Source of the DNA: Bacteriovoracaceae bacterium
GTDB taxonomy: Bacteria > Bdellovibrionota > Bacteriovoracia > Bacteriovoracales > Bacteriovoracaceae
Assembly: GCA_018649885.1 (NCBI GenBank)
Contig: JABIHA010000020.1
Coordinates: 90,489-154,488, forward strand
Direction of reading: 5' to 3'
Length of the DNA stretch: 64,000 nucleotides
The translations under genes and the position numbers were made by a program. The notes beneath the pieces are model-generated. The model searched no databases and was not told where the DNA came from. It saw nothing but the letters and a program-made list of their open reading frames with translations. This document shows, piece by piece, positions 1 to 8,404 of this stretch (positions within the stretch are counted from its first letter, which is position 1; each line of letters begins with the position of its first letter).

Positions 1-109
1 AAAAGACAATGGGGTAAGTAATCAAATCGTAGAAGGAGAGCAAGGACAAAAAGAAAGTCTCTACGCCAGGGGAGTAGATTTTTACCACTCAATCATGTCG
101 AATGAATAA
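1..109 (+). CDS. C-terminal end of an unidentified protein (starts before the window)
   Basis: A frame beginning at base 2 stays open from the window edge to a TAA at 107-109, giving 35 hydrophilic residues that end in SIMSNE. There is no start codon near the edge, so if real it is the 3' end of a plus-strand gene beginning outside the window. A perfect 10-base inverted repeat follows, as expected after a gene. No family can be assigned from so little sequence, and a chance open frame cannot be excluded. Confidence 0.4.
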   Translation, partial: KDNGVSNQIVEGEQGQKESLYARGVDFYHSIMSNE

Positions 110-121
110 ATTCTTGAGATT

Positions 122-158
122 CTTTGGACCATCTAAAATCATCATAAGTGGTCCAAAG
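122..158 (+). terminator. Hairpin downstream of the edge gene
   Basis: CTTTGGACCA (122-131) and TGGTCCAAAG (149-158) form a perfect 10-base-pair stem with a 17-base loop. The T-rich tail is weak and late (TTTTT about 15 bases on), so this could be a terminator or an mRNA-end stabiliser. The rest of 160-338 holds no gene I can see, only the leader of the next gene. Confidence 0.4.
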
Positions 159-338
159 CTTAAGCTCACTTTTTGAAAGTAAATTCGTTTGATAGTGATG
201 AATGAAGATGCTAATATTTTCCTAGGTTAATTTTTCTTTCCTTCAAAAATCACCAATAAAAATCAATTTATATTCGAACCTAAATCATTTCAATATCGCA
301 TCCCTTACTTTCCAATAGTAGTATACAGGAGGTGGGAT

Positions 339-944
339 ATGGATTTGGATAATCAACTAATCGAGCGTGATGGTGAGAATGTAATCAATGTGAGAGGTAT
401 GTATTTCGAGCAGGGAGATGTAATTGGGGAGACTTTTGCTAGGATCTCCATGTACAAAACCTTTAAAGAAAGTGAGCAGCAAAGTGAAATGGAACCTACA
501 CAGAATTCCATAAAAAAGGTATTACTTGCATCAAGTTTAAGAGATGAGCACTCAGGAAATGTACTTGCCTGGTCAAACGAATTTGCTAAATCCATAAGTG
601 CAAACTTAGAAGTCGTTCATGTAGTTAAACCGGCAGCGATTTGGCAGATACTTTTAAACTTGAGTTCAGTAGAGGACAGTATTCGAGAAAATTTCAAGGA
701 AGCAGAAATTAAAATGGGACAGATTATGAAATCTCTCCCCTATGCAGATGAGAGAATCAAGACCCATTTCACTTGCACAGATGCAGATGACATTGGTGAC
801 AAAATAATAAAAATAGGTAAAAATGCTGGAGCTGATCTGATCATTTTTGAAGACCAGTCGAAACTTATGAACTCTCACATTTTAGATAAAGTTAGCTCTG
901 AAAGTGGAATTCCTTTTGTAATAATAGGGAAAACCCACAATTAG
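339..944 (+). CDS. Universal stress protein (UspA) family protein
   Basis: The protein has 201 residues. After about 58 poorly conserved residues, the segment from KKVLLASSLRDEHS to the C-terminus has the UspA fold pattern: a beta strand ending in S/D, a central strand LEVVHVVKP, then GADLIIFED and SESGIPFVIIG at the end. The canonical ATP loop (G-2x-G-9x-G-S/T) is not obvious, so it may be a non-nucleotide-binding Usp. A strong Shine-Dalgarno (AGGAGGTGG) sits just before the ATG. It is a single gene, closed by a bidirectional terminator shared with the operon on the other strand. Family assignment is fairly secure; the stress it responds to cannot be read from sequence. Confidence 0.75.
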   Translation: MDLDNQLIERDGENVINVRGMYFEQGDVIGETFARISMYKTFKESEQQSEMEPTQNSIKKVLLASSLRDEHSGNVLAWSNEFAKSISANLEVVHVVKPAAIWQILLNLSSVEDSIRENFKEAEIKMGQIMKSLPYADERIKTHFTCTDADDIGDKIIKIGKNAGADLIIFEDQSKLMNSHILDKVSSESGIPFVIIGKTHN

Positions 945-962
945 GGGCATCGAATTTTGAAT

Positions 963-990
963 AAGGGTAAGTGCGATTTCACTTACCCTT
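963..990. terminator. Bidirectional terminator between convergent units
   Basis: AAGGGTAAGTG (963-973) and CACTTACCCTT (980-990) form a perfect 11-base-pair stem with a 6-base loop, followed by TTT on the plus strand and A/T-rich sequence on the other side. It lies between the end of the Usp gene and the end of the minus-strand isonitrile operon, so it probably ends both. Confidence 0.8.
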
Positions 991-999
991 TTTAATTGA

Positions 1000-1470
1000 C
1001 TACTTTACCATTCCAACACAGTCAGAAAGGACATACTTATCAAATACAACGGTGCTTAACTTCGGTTTAACGGCTAGGTCGATCACTCCATTACCAGAAG
1101 GTATTTTCAATTTTTCTCCGCCAACTTCAATTTCTTTCAGATCCACATACATGGAACCCTTAATGGATATATCAGGTGTACTTACGCCCGAGAAATCAAA
1201 CTTTATCTGGGTAGCATCAGTGGTTTCATTTGTAAGAGAAATGTTGAACACATGAAATTGATTTCCAACAGAGGTGAGAACTCCTGAATATAGCGCTCCA
1301 CCTGAGTGCCGGGCCGAAAATGAAATACTGATGGGAGTTCCACCAGAACCATTACTTAGACAGCTTACAGTGGCACTTCTTTGTTTCGTAGTAATCGCTC
1401 TAGAAATATCGAGTTCACTGGCCATGCCGGGCACTGAAATAAAAATAGCTAAAATTAAATTCTTCATCAT
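1000..1470 (-). CDS. Small secreted protein, last gene of the isonitrile operon
   Basis: The protein has 156 residues with an N-terminal signal peptide (MMKNLILAIFISVPGMASEL, probable cleavage after MAS). The rest is beta-rich with no catalytic motif I recognise, so the function is unknown. Its ATG overlaps the stop of the upstream GNAT-like gene by four bases (ATGA), so it is translationally coupled to the operon. It could be a periplasmic carrier, immunity-like or binding protein for the operon product, but this is inferred from position only. Confidence 0.65.
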   Translation of the reverse strand: MMKNLILAIFISVPGMASELDISRAITTKQRSATVSCLSNGSGGTPISISFSARHSGGALYSGVLTSVGNQFHVFNISLTNETTDATQIKFDFSGVSTPDISIKGSMYVDLKEIEVGGEKLKIPSGNGVIDLAVKPKLSTVVFDKYVLSDCVGMVK

Positions 1471-2111
1471 TTCTCCTTGTTTTTTGTATAAACCAAATAA
1501 CGATGTACCTGGTCAGCATAATTGATTATTTTTTTTGAATGAGTCCAAAAAAAACATTGTTTTGAACCACCCTCGTGCGCCACATTGTTGACTAGCTCAT
1601 GCAACTTTCGACTATATTTTTGATTTCTATAGTTTTGGTGTACCACTCCACTTAACAAAACGGCCTCCCCTTTTGTGGTTCCGATAGTGACACAACTAAT
1701 AGGAATATCATTTTCTAAAATATATCCCACTTTAAACTCAGCACTCAGATCAGGAAGAAAAGTCATCAGCCCTTTAAGAAAATCAACATCTTTTTTAAAT
1801 CCATCATCCAATAGGCTCCAGTACGCAGCTCTTTTGCTGGCCTCACTCAAGCTCTCTACCAAAAACTCGTCCCTTTTCTTTGATGGCCTTGTTGTAAAAC
1901 TTGCCAAGTAAAAATTATTTCGTACTGTATATCCAGAGAATTCTTCAACGGGCTCCTCTAGCGCCTGAATCCTGTTAAAGTGATCCCCCCCAGTTTGCTG
2001 AAACCTTGGTGACAAGATAGGATCTTTCATCTGGGGAACAAAGAAACAATTCTCCTGAACTCTAAAATTCACATAGGCTTGATTCCAATAGGAAATCATG
2101 GGGTGGTTCAT
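1467..2111 (-). CDS. GNAT-like N-acetyltransferase of the isonitrile operon
   Basis: The protein has 214 residues. Its C-terminal half resembles a GNAT acyltransferase: a strand VGYILENDIPISCVTIGT, a strand leading to GVVHQNYRNQKYSRKLHEL (the acetyl-CoA pyrophosphate loop and following helix, equivalent to Q/RxxGxG/A but degenerate), and a final helix ending HRYLVYTKN. The N-terminal 90 residues are unassigned. It overlaps the P450 stop and the next start by four bases each, so the three genes are co-translated. A role in acylating an amine on the operon product, or in self-protection, is inference. The degenerate pyrophosphate loop lowers confidence in catalysis. Confidence 0.6.
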   Translation of the reverse strand: MNHPMISYWNQAYVNFRVQENCFFVPQMKDPILSPRFQQTGGDHFNRIQALEEPVEEFSGYTVRNNFYLASFTTRPSKKRDEFLVESLSEASKRAAYWSLLDDGFKKDVDFLKGLMTFLPDLSAEFKVGYILENDIPISCVTIGTTKGEAVLLSGVVHQNYRNQKYSRKLHELVNNVAHEGGSKQCFFWTHSKKIINYADQVHRYLVYTKNKEK

Positions 2112-3328
2112 TGCACTTTTTCCAATATCAACTGATCAAATCCAGAAAATGAAAGTGAATAGTGATCTCTACTGGCCATTTTCACCTTTAGGTGCGGATA
2201 CTTGGTAATTAAGGTTTTAAAAAGTAAATTCATTTCCATTCTTGCTAGTTTTGCTCCTATGCAAAAATGAGCTCCATAACCATAGGCCATATGTTGAATG
2301 CCTTTTCTGTGTATATTTATTTGCTCTCCATGGTCAAGACCCGTTCGATTGACACAATGATTTGAAATAAAAACGGTATCTCCTGCTTTAATATGTTGGT
2401 CCCCTATTTGTGTGGCCTGTCTTGCAACTCTAAAAATAAATGTAACAGCAGGATCAAAACGGTTATATTCTTCCAGAGCATTGGAAATTAGTGATGGATT
2501 GTTTTTCAATGCAATTTGGTCTTCCAAACTACTGGCCAGTAAGAACATATTATTACACATTTGATCAGTAGTGGTGACCTGTCCTGCTACCAGCATCATA
2601 ATAGCTTGTGAAATGATTTCGCCATCTGACAAATTAAACCTATCTTGGGCCTTGAGTAGCGAGGAGATGTAGTCTTCACCAGGCATTTGTTTTCTTTTTG
2701 CAATAAGCTCAGAAAAATAAGTTTTTAAGGTAGATGCAGCTTTATTGACTTTAATGCCGTCCTCATTTTCATAGCCAGTCCCCCCTCCGAAAAATGCAGT
2801 CATGGCGATGGAGTTATTATAGAATTCCACGCGGTCTTGTTCAGGAATACAAAATAGGTCTGCCAAAACAGTAGATGGAAGTCGCTTGGCCACATCATCA
2901 CAAAAATTTACATCTTTTTTTGATAGTGCACTTTCTAAAAGGGAATCTACGCTTATGGCAACTTTACTTCGAAACTTATCTAAAACGTGATCTTCAAAAC
3001 CAAGCTGGGCGGCCTGTCTTTTCCTGCTATGATCTTCTCCATCACTCATTACCATCATTTTACTAACTACCGAAAAAAAGTCTTCAATCAGTGACAAATC
3101 CATATTGGGCATTCTTGAGATAAAAAAGCTAGATCTATCCGCACTTAGTAGTGGGTTTTTGAGTGCCTCCATTGCCTCCCCTAAGTCAGTGACCACATGA
3201 AAATTACCAGCAGGCCAAAAATAAGGACGATTTTCAAAATTCACATGCCTAGAAAAATCATTGGGAAAGGTTGCAACATTTGCTTCTCTTTTAAATTGAT
3301 GGAATGATTGCCCAGTTCTTTGTCTCAT
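2108..3328 (-). CDS. Cytochrome P450
   Basis: This is a soluble bacterial P450 of 406 residues, the usual length. The I-helix oxygen-activation motif is AGQVTTT (about 248-254), the K-helix ExxR is EYNR (287-290), and the heme-ligand loop is YGYGAHFCIG with Cys356. No membrane anchor is present, so it should be cytoplasmic and take electrons from ferredoxin/reductase partners that are not encoded nearby. The start follows AAGGAACC. It is third in the isonitrile operon, 12 bases after the Fe/2-oxoglutarate oxygenase. By analogy with yeast DIT1/DIT2, where a P450 (CYP56) acts after the DIT1 step, it probably oxidises or couples the isonitrile intermediate. The substrate is unknown. Confidence 0.95.
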   Translation of the reverse strand: MRQRTGQSFHQFKREANVATFPNDFSRHVNFENRPYFWPAGNFHVVTDLGEAMEALKNPLLSADRSSFFISRMPNMDLSLIEDFFSVVSKMMVMSDGEDHSRKRQAAQLGFEDHVLDKFRSKVAISVDSLLESALSKKDVNFCDDVAKRLPSTVLADLFCIPEQDRVEFYNNSIAMTAFFGGGTGYENEDGIKVNKAASTLKTYFSELIAKRKQMPGEDYISSLLKAQDRFNLSDGEIISQAIMMLVAGQVTTTDQMCNNMFLLASSLEDQIALKNNPSLISNALEEYNRFDPAVTFIFRVARQATQIGDQHIKAGDTVFISNHCVNRTGLDHGEQINIHRKGIQHMAYGYGAHFCIGAKLARMEMNLLFKTLITKYPHLKVKMASRDHYSLSFSGFDQLILEKVQ

Positions 3329-3340
3329 TTTAGGTTCCTT

Positions 3341-4051
3341 TTATAGTACTTGAACTCTTTTGAAGCTCCTTCTAAGGTTTTCACCAAGACTATGCCTGCC
3401 GTGGATATAAGAAAAATTATCTACAATAAGAAGATCACCTTTTTTCCAAGTATGCTGGTAGATATGGTTTTCATCTCTCAGTAATTCCTCAATTCTCAAA
3501 CACAAATTCTCATTTCCTGAGAGGATGGTTCTAGTCACTGGATTTTTTTTGCTCTGAACGGGCAGAGCAAAACGAAGTATTTTTTCTCCAGTATCGGGGT
3601 GATTTTGTAAAACAGGCACTTCTATGGAGCCTCCATAGTGGGCCAATTTTTCTGTCTTATATTCTAATTTCAGCTTTTGAAGTTGTTTTTTTTCATCACC
3701 AGAAAGCGCATGGTAAACCCCGCGGGTATCACAGAACATCCCCTCGCCTCCCGCACCACCAGAAGATTCAGTACAAAAAAAGATCAAGTACTTTGGCTCT
3801 TTTAAAAAAGCACCATCCCAATGAAAAGGAACCTCTTCTTCTGAGAATAAGTAGTTTTTTGCTGAGGCGCTGAACTTCATTTCCATTATAGGTCCGAAAT
3901 CCCATTCTAGTAGTGCCTTGTCTTTGCGTGAACTTAAAGTATGGGCCAATTCGAGAAGCTCTTGGTCATTAAAGCTTTGATTTTCAAGACAAACAATTCC
4001 TTTTGTGGTGAGTTCATTTGTGGTAAAATTAAAATTACTCGAAGTAGACAT
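3341..4051 (-). CDS. TauD/PvcB-like Fe(II)/2-oxoglutarate-dependent oxygenase
   Basis: I chose the ATG at 4051 (protein MSTSSNF..., 236 residues) because GGGTGGA precedes it; the upstream ATG at 4090 has no ribosome site. The TauD/TfdA iron triad is visible as HWD (His77, Asp79) and His217 in YIHGRH, with Arg228 as the likely 2-oxoglutarate anchor. In known isonitrile pathways PvcB/IsnB oxygenases of this family act directly on the PvcA/IsnA product, by decarboxylating desaturation or hydroxylation. Here the gene overlaps the PvcA homologue by 17 bases, so the pair is a PvcA-PvcB unit. Family confidence is high; the reaction type is inferred. Confidence 0.88.
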   Translation of the reverse strand: MSTSSNFNFTTNELTTKGIVCLENQSFNDQELLELAHTLSSRKDKALLEWDFGPIMEMKFSASAKNYLFSEEEVPFHWDGAFLKEPKYLIFFCTESSGGAGGEGMFCDTRGVYHALSGDEKKQLQKLKLEYKTEKLAHYGGSIEVPVLQNHPDTGEKILRFALPVQSKKNPVTRTILSGNENLCLRIEELLRDENHIYQHTWKKGDLLIVDNFSYIHGRHSLGENLRRSFKRVQVL

Positions 4052-4964
4052 ATTTTCCACCCAACTTCTTCTCCACCGCACCCATTTCAAGAGCTTCCCT
4101 TTTTTTCATCAGTTGATACTCTCCATCTCTTTTAACAACCACATTGTGCCAGGGCGTTGCCCACCTTTCTGAGGACGGAACAAGTTTCACTCCAAATTTT
4201 TTGTGCTCGATTGGATATGGGTGAATAGACAATCGTAGTGCCTCTTCAAAACAACTCGATAGCAGCTTATCCCAAGCGCCGGAACGTTGTATTAACTGAT
4301 AGGCAAGGGTCTTGGATTCTTTTGCAACTTGATTTCTTGATAGATCACCTCGAAGAACATTCATATCCTCTTTTAAAAATCGGTGGAGTCCATTAAAAAT
4401 ATTTCTGTACTGATAGTCTTCTCTTACCTTAAACTTAATATCCTCAATACTTTGTGAAAAATCATGACAGAACTCTTCTCTCATTGATTTGTAGCTCATG
4501 CTATTTTTGTAGTAATCATCAAGGTCATAGGTCTTTAAAAAAGAAAAACCATGAATTTCAATAATTTCGGAAATTTTGCTCTTATAGAGCTGTAGATCGT
4601 AATCACTTACAAAAACAATATCATTAAAAACACGCCCATCTGAGCAGATGGTGATTTCAATGCCTGGTCCATAAATTTTAGAAACTTCATGGCAAAAATC
4701 ATTGAGAGTTTTCAAGGCCAGAATTTCACCTAAATCTGGAAGCGGGCCACTAGTCTTTTCTGGGTTTGAGCTCTTGGCCGGAAAAGCAGGAAGAATAAAA
4801 GTTAGCTTTTTGTCCTCAAGACATTGTTTGTACATCTTTCTATAAAGAGGAACACTCCAGTAGTCGATGTCGCCTGCTTTGCTTTCTGGTGTATTACTTA
4901 ACTTTAATAGTAGAAAGAAAATCGTGCTTGCTAAATTTTCTTCACTTAAAATTGCTTGTTCCAT
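4035..4964 (-). CDS. isnA: DIT1/PvcA-family isonitrile synthase
   Basis: The protein has 309 residues, the usual size for isonitrile (isocyanide) synthases, which convert an amino acid (usually Tyr or Trp) plus ribulose-5-phosphate to an amino-acid isonitrile. Family landmarks are the FPAKSSNPEKTSGPLPDLGE block, the following LKTLNDFCHEVSKIYGPG, ICSDGRVFNDIVFVSD, and the late HPYP...FGVKLVPSSERWATPWHNVV block, then a Lys/Arg-rich end. It is the first gene of a five-gene operon and has a strong ribosome site (GGGAGGATAG). About 90 bases of A/T-rich leader precede it. The amino-acid substrate cannot be read from sequence. Established relatives include P. aeruginosa pvcA, Xenorhabdus/Photorhabdus isnA and yeast DIT1. 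Confidence 0.9.
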   Translation of the reverse strand: MEQAILSEENLASTIFFLLLKLSNTPESKAGDIDYWSVPLYRKMYKQCLEDKKLTFILPAFPAKSSNPEKTSGPLPDLGEILALKTLNDFCHEVSKIYGPGIEITICSDGRVFNDIVFVSDYDLQLYKSKISEIIEIHGFSFLKTYDLDDYYKNSMSYKSMREEFCHDFSQSIEDIKFKVREDYQYRNIFNGLHRFLKEDMNVLRGDLSRNQVAKESKTLAYQLIQRSGAWDKLLSSCFEEALRLSIHPYPIEHKKFGVKLVPSSERWATPWHNVVVKRDGEYQLMKKREALEMGAVEKKLGGKYVYFE

Positions 4965-5132
4965 TTCTATCCTCCCAAATTCCTGACGAGAGAATAATAC
5001 TGAGAGGGAAATAACAACACTTAATAAGAACGATGCTTATCATAGTCAATGCCTATAACGACACAACTTCCCATGCGACCATACTGAAGATCGGAGCGGA
5101 TTTAAACTTCAATTTGCTGGTATGTTCTTTGG

Positions 5133-5660
5133 CTACTCAGTCCAAGATCCGCCTGTACTGGTTTGCGAGCCTCTTCTTCCCCAATAATCAGAATTTCCAT
5201 TGTATAAATTTGGGGTTTGGGGTTTTTCCCTATAGCTACAATCAAGCCTTTTGAAAACTTGAGTGGAGTTTCGAAGTAGTTTTACCTTTCCAGCACCATC
5301 AATACTAAAAGTGATTTCTTCACTTGGAGCACTCTCATAACTAATTCCTTCATCTATATAAGCACCTAGACTCTCCACTATGTCTCCCCAAACCTTGATT
5401 CCGAGAGCTTTACACACATAATTAAAATCTCCAGAAGAATCAAGTTGTAGATCACTTTCAATACCCTCAATTTTAATTCTAAGTACGGGTGGAATAAAGG
5501 TAAGCTGGCTAAGATAAACTTGCTCGAGACTATTGTAACTTAATGCTACTATCTCATAGCATTCATCGCTAACTTCAAAACAGGCCATTTTGGTCTCTTC
5601 GGTATTACCAAATAACTGGGTACTTGTGCTTAAAAGTAGTAAAATCAGTGCTAGCTTCAT
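5133..5660 (-). CDS. Secreted protein of unknown function
   Basis: The protein has 175 residues with a signal peptide (MKLALILLLLSTSTQLFGN). The mature part has four cysteines (around MACFEVSDEC, NYVCKAL, RLDCSY) that could form two disulfides, and a low-complexity Gly/Ser/Arg tail. No family is recognised. It lies 168 bases upstream of the isonitrile synthase on the same strand, so it could share the operon's promoter, but the gap leaves room for a separate promoter. The 223 bases from 5661 to 5883 hold only promoter-type A/T-rich sequence. Confidence 0.6.
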   Translation of the reverse strand: MKLALILLLLSTSTQLFGNTEETKMACFEVSDECYEIVALSYNSLEQVYLSQLTFIPPVLRIKIEGIESDLQLDSSGDFNYVCKALGIKVWGDIVESLGAYIDEGISYESAPSEEITFSIDGAGKVKLLRNSTQVFKRLDCSYREKPQTPNLYNGNSDYWGRRGSQTSTGGSWTE

Positions 5661-5883
5661 AATTCCCCCAATATGACCAAATTATAGAGTTTGTACATTT
5701 TCTTCTCAGAGCTAATTCCTTCGTGGAAACTAAGACTATGAAAATACACATACTCAATAAATTTTATTTTTGCATTTCTTTATTCTAGGTAACTAAAGAG
5801 CAAAGATTGTGCCAAGTAACACATATAAAAAATCTCAAGTGTGGCATAAATTCTCTAAGTGTTTCAGTAAATGACTATGGGCA

Positions 5884-8379
5884 TTGTCTGACTCTCGTGA
5901 TATGAGCTTTTCTATGAGATCTCAAAGTATTCCAGAACTACTCCTTCCTGTCGGTGATATGCGCATGTGCCTTGCGGCCATCCACCACGGAGCAGACGCC
6001 ATTTACGTGGGCATGCCACAGTTTAATGCGCGCGGAAGAACTGAGGATTTTAGTTTTGAACACCTTGGCGAGATGATAAATCTTTGTCACCTTTATGGTG
6101 TAAAAGTTCATGTGGCCTTTAATATAGTGATCTTTGAAAGAGAACTAAAAAGTGCCCATCAGGCCCTATTGCAAGTTTTGGCCCTTGGCCCTGATGCACT
6201 GATAGTACAAGATTTGGGTCTCATTAAAATGATTAAAACCATTGCTCCCTGGCAGGAAGTTCATGGTTCAACTCAAATGAGTGTCACAAGTGATCTTGCT
6301 ATTCGTTTTTTATCTGATTTAGGAATTAGTCGTTTTGTTCTTGGGAGAGAAAACTCCATCTCTGATATTGAAACTATTAAAAAAAACACCGACTGTGAGC
6401 TTGAAGTTTTTATTCACGGAGCACTTTGTGTCGCCTATTCAGGGCAATGCTTTACCAGTGAGACCATTGGCGGACGAAGTGCTAACAGAGGGCAATGTGC
6501 CCAAAGCTGTCGATTTGAATACGATATGTTTGTGGATGGTGAGAAAAAAGATCTAGTGGATAGAAGCTATCTTGTTTCACCTCAAGACCTATGTGGGCTT
6601 GAACAACTCCCTCAGTTGATGGAGATAGGAGTTGACTCGTTTAAGATTGAAGGAAGACTCAAAGGGGCCCATTATGTGGCCCAAGCGGCAAAGTCATATA
6701 AGGCATACCGAGATAAAACCCTGGGCCCTTCGAAGACAGTTCCCAGGGAACTTATATCACCTATGGCCATTACTTACTCTAGAGGCCTTTACTCTGGCTG
6801 GCTTGATGGAGTTCAACACCAAAAGCTTGTGGATGGTAGATTTGGCTCAAACCGTGGACTCCTAGTAGGTAAGATTTTAGTTCAAAAGGGAAAATCACTG
6901 CTGATAAGCTCTCATCACCAAATTAATAAGGGAGATGGGCTTCTTTTTATCACTTCAAAAAATGCAGAAGTAGGCTCTAAGGTTTATGAATGCAGTCAAA
7001 CAAACGACCACGAATTTCTTGTCAGCTTCTCTAATGATTTTGACCAGCGCCTAATTGAGTGTGGAAATGAGGTTTATCTCAATAGCTCTAGCACTCTATA
7101 TAAAGAACTCGACCAAGTAATTGATGATAAGAGAAAACAAAAAAAGATCCCTGTGAATATCGTTTTAAAGGCCCATGCTGGAGAATATGCAGAACTTGAA
7201 ATGAGTGATGGTGTAAATTGTGTAAAAGTAAAATCCCCCGAGCTTCTACAAGAGGCACAAAAAGAACAAGATATAGAAAAAGTAAAAAAAGAAATTAGCT
7301 CACTTGGCGGAAGTGTCTTTTGTGTAGGCGATCTTCAGATAAATCAATCAGGTAATACACCTTTTCTTCCCAATAAAGCTCTCAAAGTTTTAAGAAAATT
7401 GGCCTGTTCAGAGCTTGCGGCAAAAAGAACATCAATAGAGGATCATCAAATTGAAAATTTTGAATTACCTCACCTTGTGACTTCACCCAAGAGAGCGCCA
7501 GTGCTCAATATTCTGGTGCGCTGTATTGAGCAAGTCGAAGACCTTCTAAGCTTTAATGAATGCTCAAGGATTGGAAGTATAGTACTAGACTTTGAATTTG
7601 GAGCCGATTACGGTAAAGCACTATCACTTGTCAAGGCCGCAAAAATTCCTTGTGGAATCGCTACCAATAGAATTTTAAGGCCAGGTGAATATCACCACAT
7701 GAAGTCTTTAATTCGTCTGAGTCCTGATTTCATACTGGCCCGCAATTTGGGGGCCGTGCAATTTTTAAAAGAAAACCAAAGTAGCATTCCGGTTAGAGGA
7801 GATTTTTCTCTCAATGTCACTAATTCTCTAAGTGCAATGCATCTATTTGAAAAAGGCTTCGACACACTTTCCCTTTCTTATGATCTCAATTCAGATCAAG
7901 TTGTTGATCTCATTGAAAACTGCCCTAGAGTAGATTTTGAATTGACTCTCCATCAGTATATGCCCTCATTTCATATGGAGCATTGTGTGTTTGCTGCTTT
8001 TCTAAGTAAGGGAAGTTCATTTAAAGACTGTGGAAAACCCTGTGAAAAACATAAGCTTGAGCTTCGTGACCAATTTGGGAATACCCACTTCATTAAGGCC
8101 GATAGCGAGTGCCGAAATACTATGTTTAATGGCACACCTCAATCAGCATCTTCGTTGATCGAAAAAGTAACATCGCTTGGAGTTCGTGAGTTTAGGTTTG
8201 AAGCATTATTTGAAAGAGGTGATGAGCTAATTAAAAAGATATCTCTTTATTTAGATTTCCTGGAAGGTGATATGGATTCCCAAACACTCAAAAAATCCCT
8301 TGGAGTTTTTGAAAAGTATGGCCTCTCCTCAGGACAGCTCAATAAAAAAGACCGATACCTTGATAGAAAAAAAAGATAA
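5884..8379 (+). CDS. Peptidase U32 family protein (RlhA/YegQ-like, long form)
   Basis: The protein has 831 residues. The N-terminal TIM-barrel-like half starts PELLLPVGDMRMCLAAIHHGADAIYVG and carries the U32 signature LEVFIHGALCVAYSGQC (about 173-189), then GGRSANRGQCAQSCR; Cys182, 189, 205 and 209 are the cysteines that in E. coli RlhA/TrhP support Fe-S-dependent hydroxylation of rRNA/tRNA. The C-terminal half contains a second barrel-like segment ending in a Cys-rich HCVF...CGKPCEKH block, longer than classical members. The start is uncertain: TTG at 5884 or ATG at 5902, both with poor ribosome sites. It is monocistronic. Activity is probably RNA hydroxylation rather than proteolysis. Confidence 0.88.
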   Translation: MSDSRDMSFSMRSQSIPELLLPVGDMRMCLAAIHHGADAIYVGMPQFNARGRTEDFSFEHLGEMINLCHLYGVKVHVAFNIVIFERELKSAHQALLQVLALGPDALIVQDLGLIKMIKTIAPWQEVHGSTQMSVTSDLAIRFLSDLGISRFVLGRENSISDIETIKKNTDCELEVFIHGALCVAYSGQCFTSETIGGRSANRGQCAQSCRFEYDMFVDGEKKDLVDRSYLVSPQDLCGLEQLPQLMEIGVDSFKIEGRLKGAHYVAQAAKSYKAYRDKTLGPSKTVPRELISPMAITYSRGLYSGWLDGVQHQKLVDGRFGSNRGLLVGKILVQKGKSLLISSHHQINKGDGLLFITSKNAEVGSKVYECSQTNDHEFLVSFSNDFDQRLIECGNEVYLNSSSTLYKELDQVIDDKRKQKKIPVNIVLKAHAGEYAELEMSDGVNCVKVKSPELLQEAQKEQDIEKVKKEISSLGGSVFCVGDLQINQSGNTPFLPNKALKVLRKLACSELAAKRTSIEDHQIENFELPHLVTSPKRAPVLNILVRCIEQVEDLLSFNECSRIGSIVLDFEFGADYGKALSLVKAAKIPCGIATNRILRPGEYHHMKSLIRLSPDFILARNLGAVQFLKENQSSIPVRGDFSLNVTNSLSAMHLFEKGFDTLSLSYDLNSDQVVDLIENCPRVDFELTLHQYMPSFHMEHCVFAAFLSKGSSFKDCGKPCEKHKLELRDQFGNTHFIKADSECRNTMFNGTPQSASSLIEKVTSLGVREFRFEALFERGDELIKKISLYLDFLEGDMDSQTLKKSLGVFEKYGLSSGQLNKKDRYLDRKKR

Positions 8380-8404
8380 AGTGCCTATTTTTCGTCAGTC
8401 ATAA

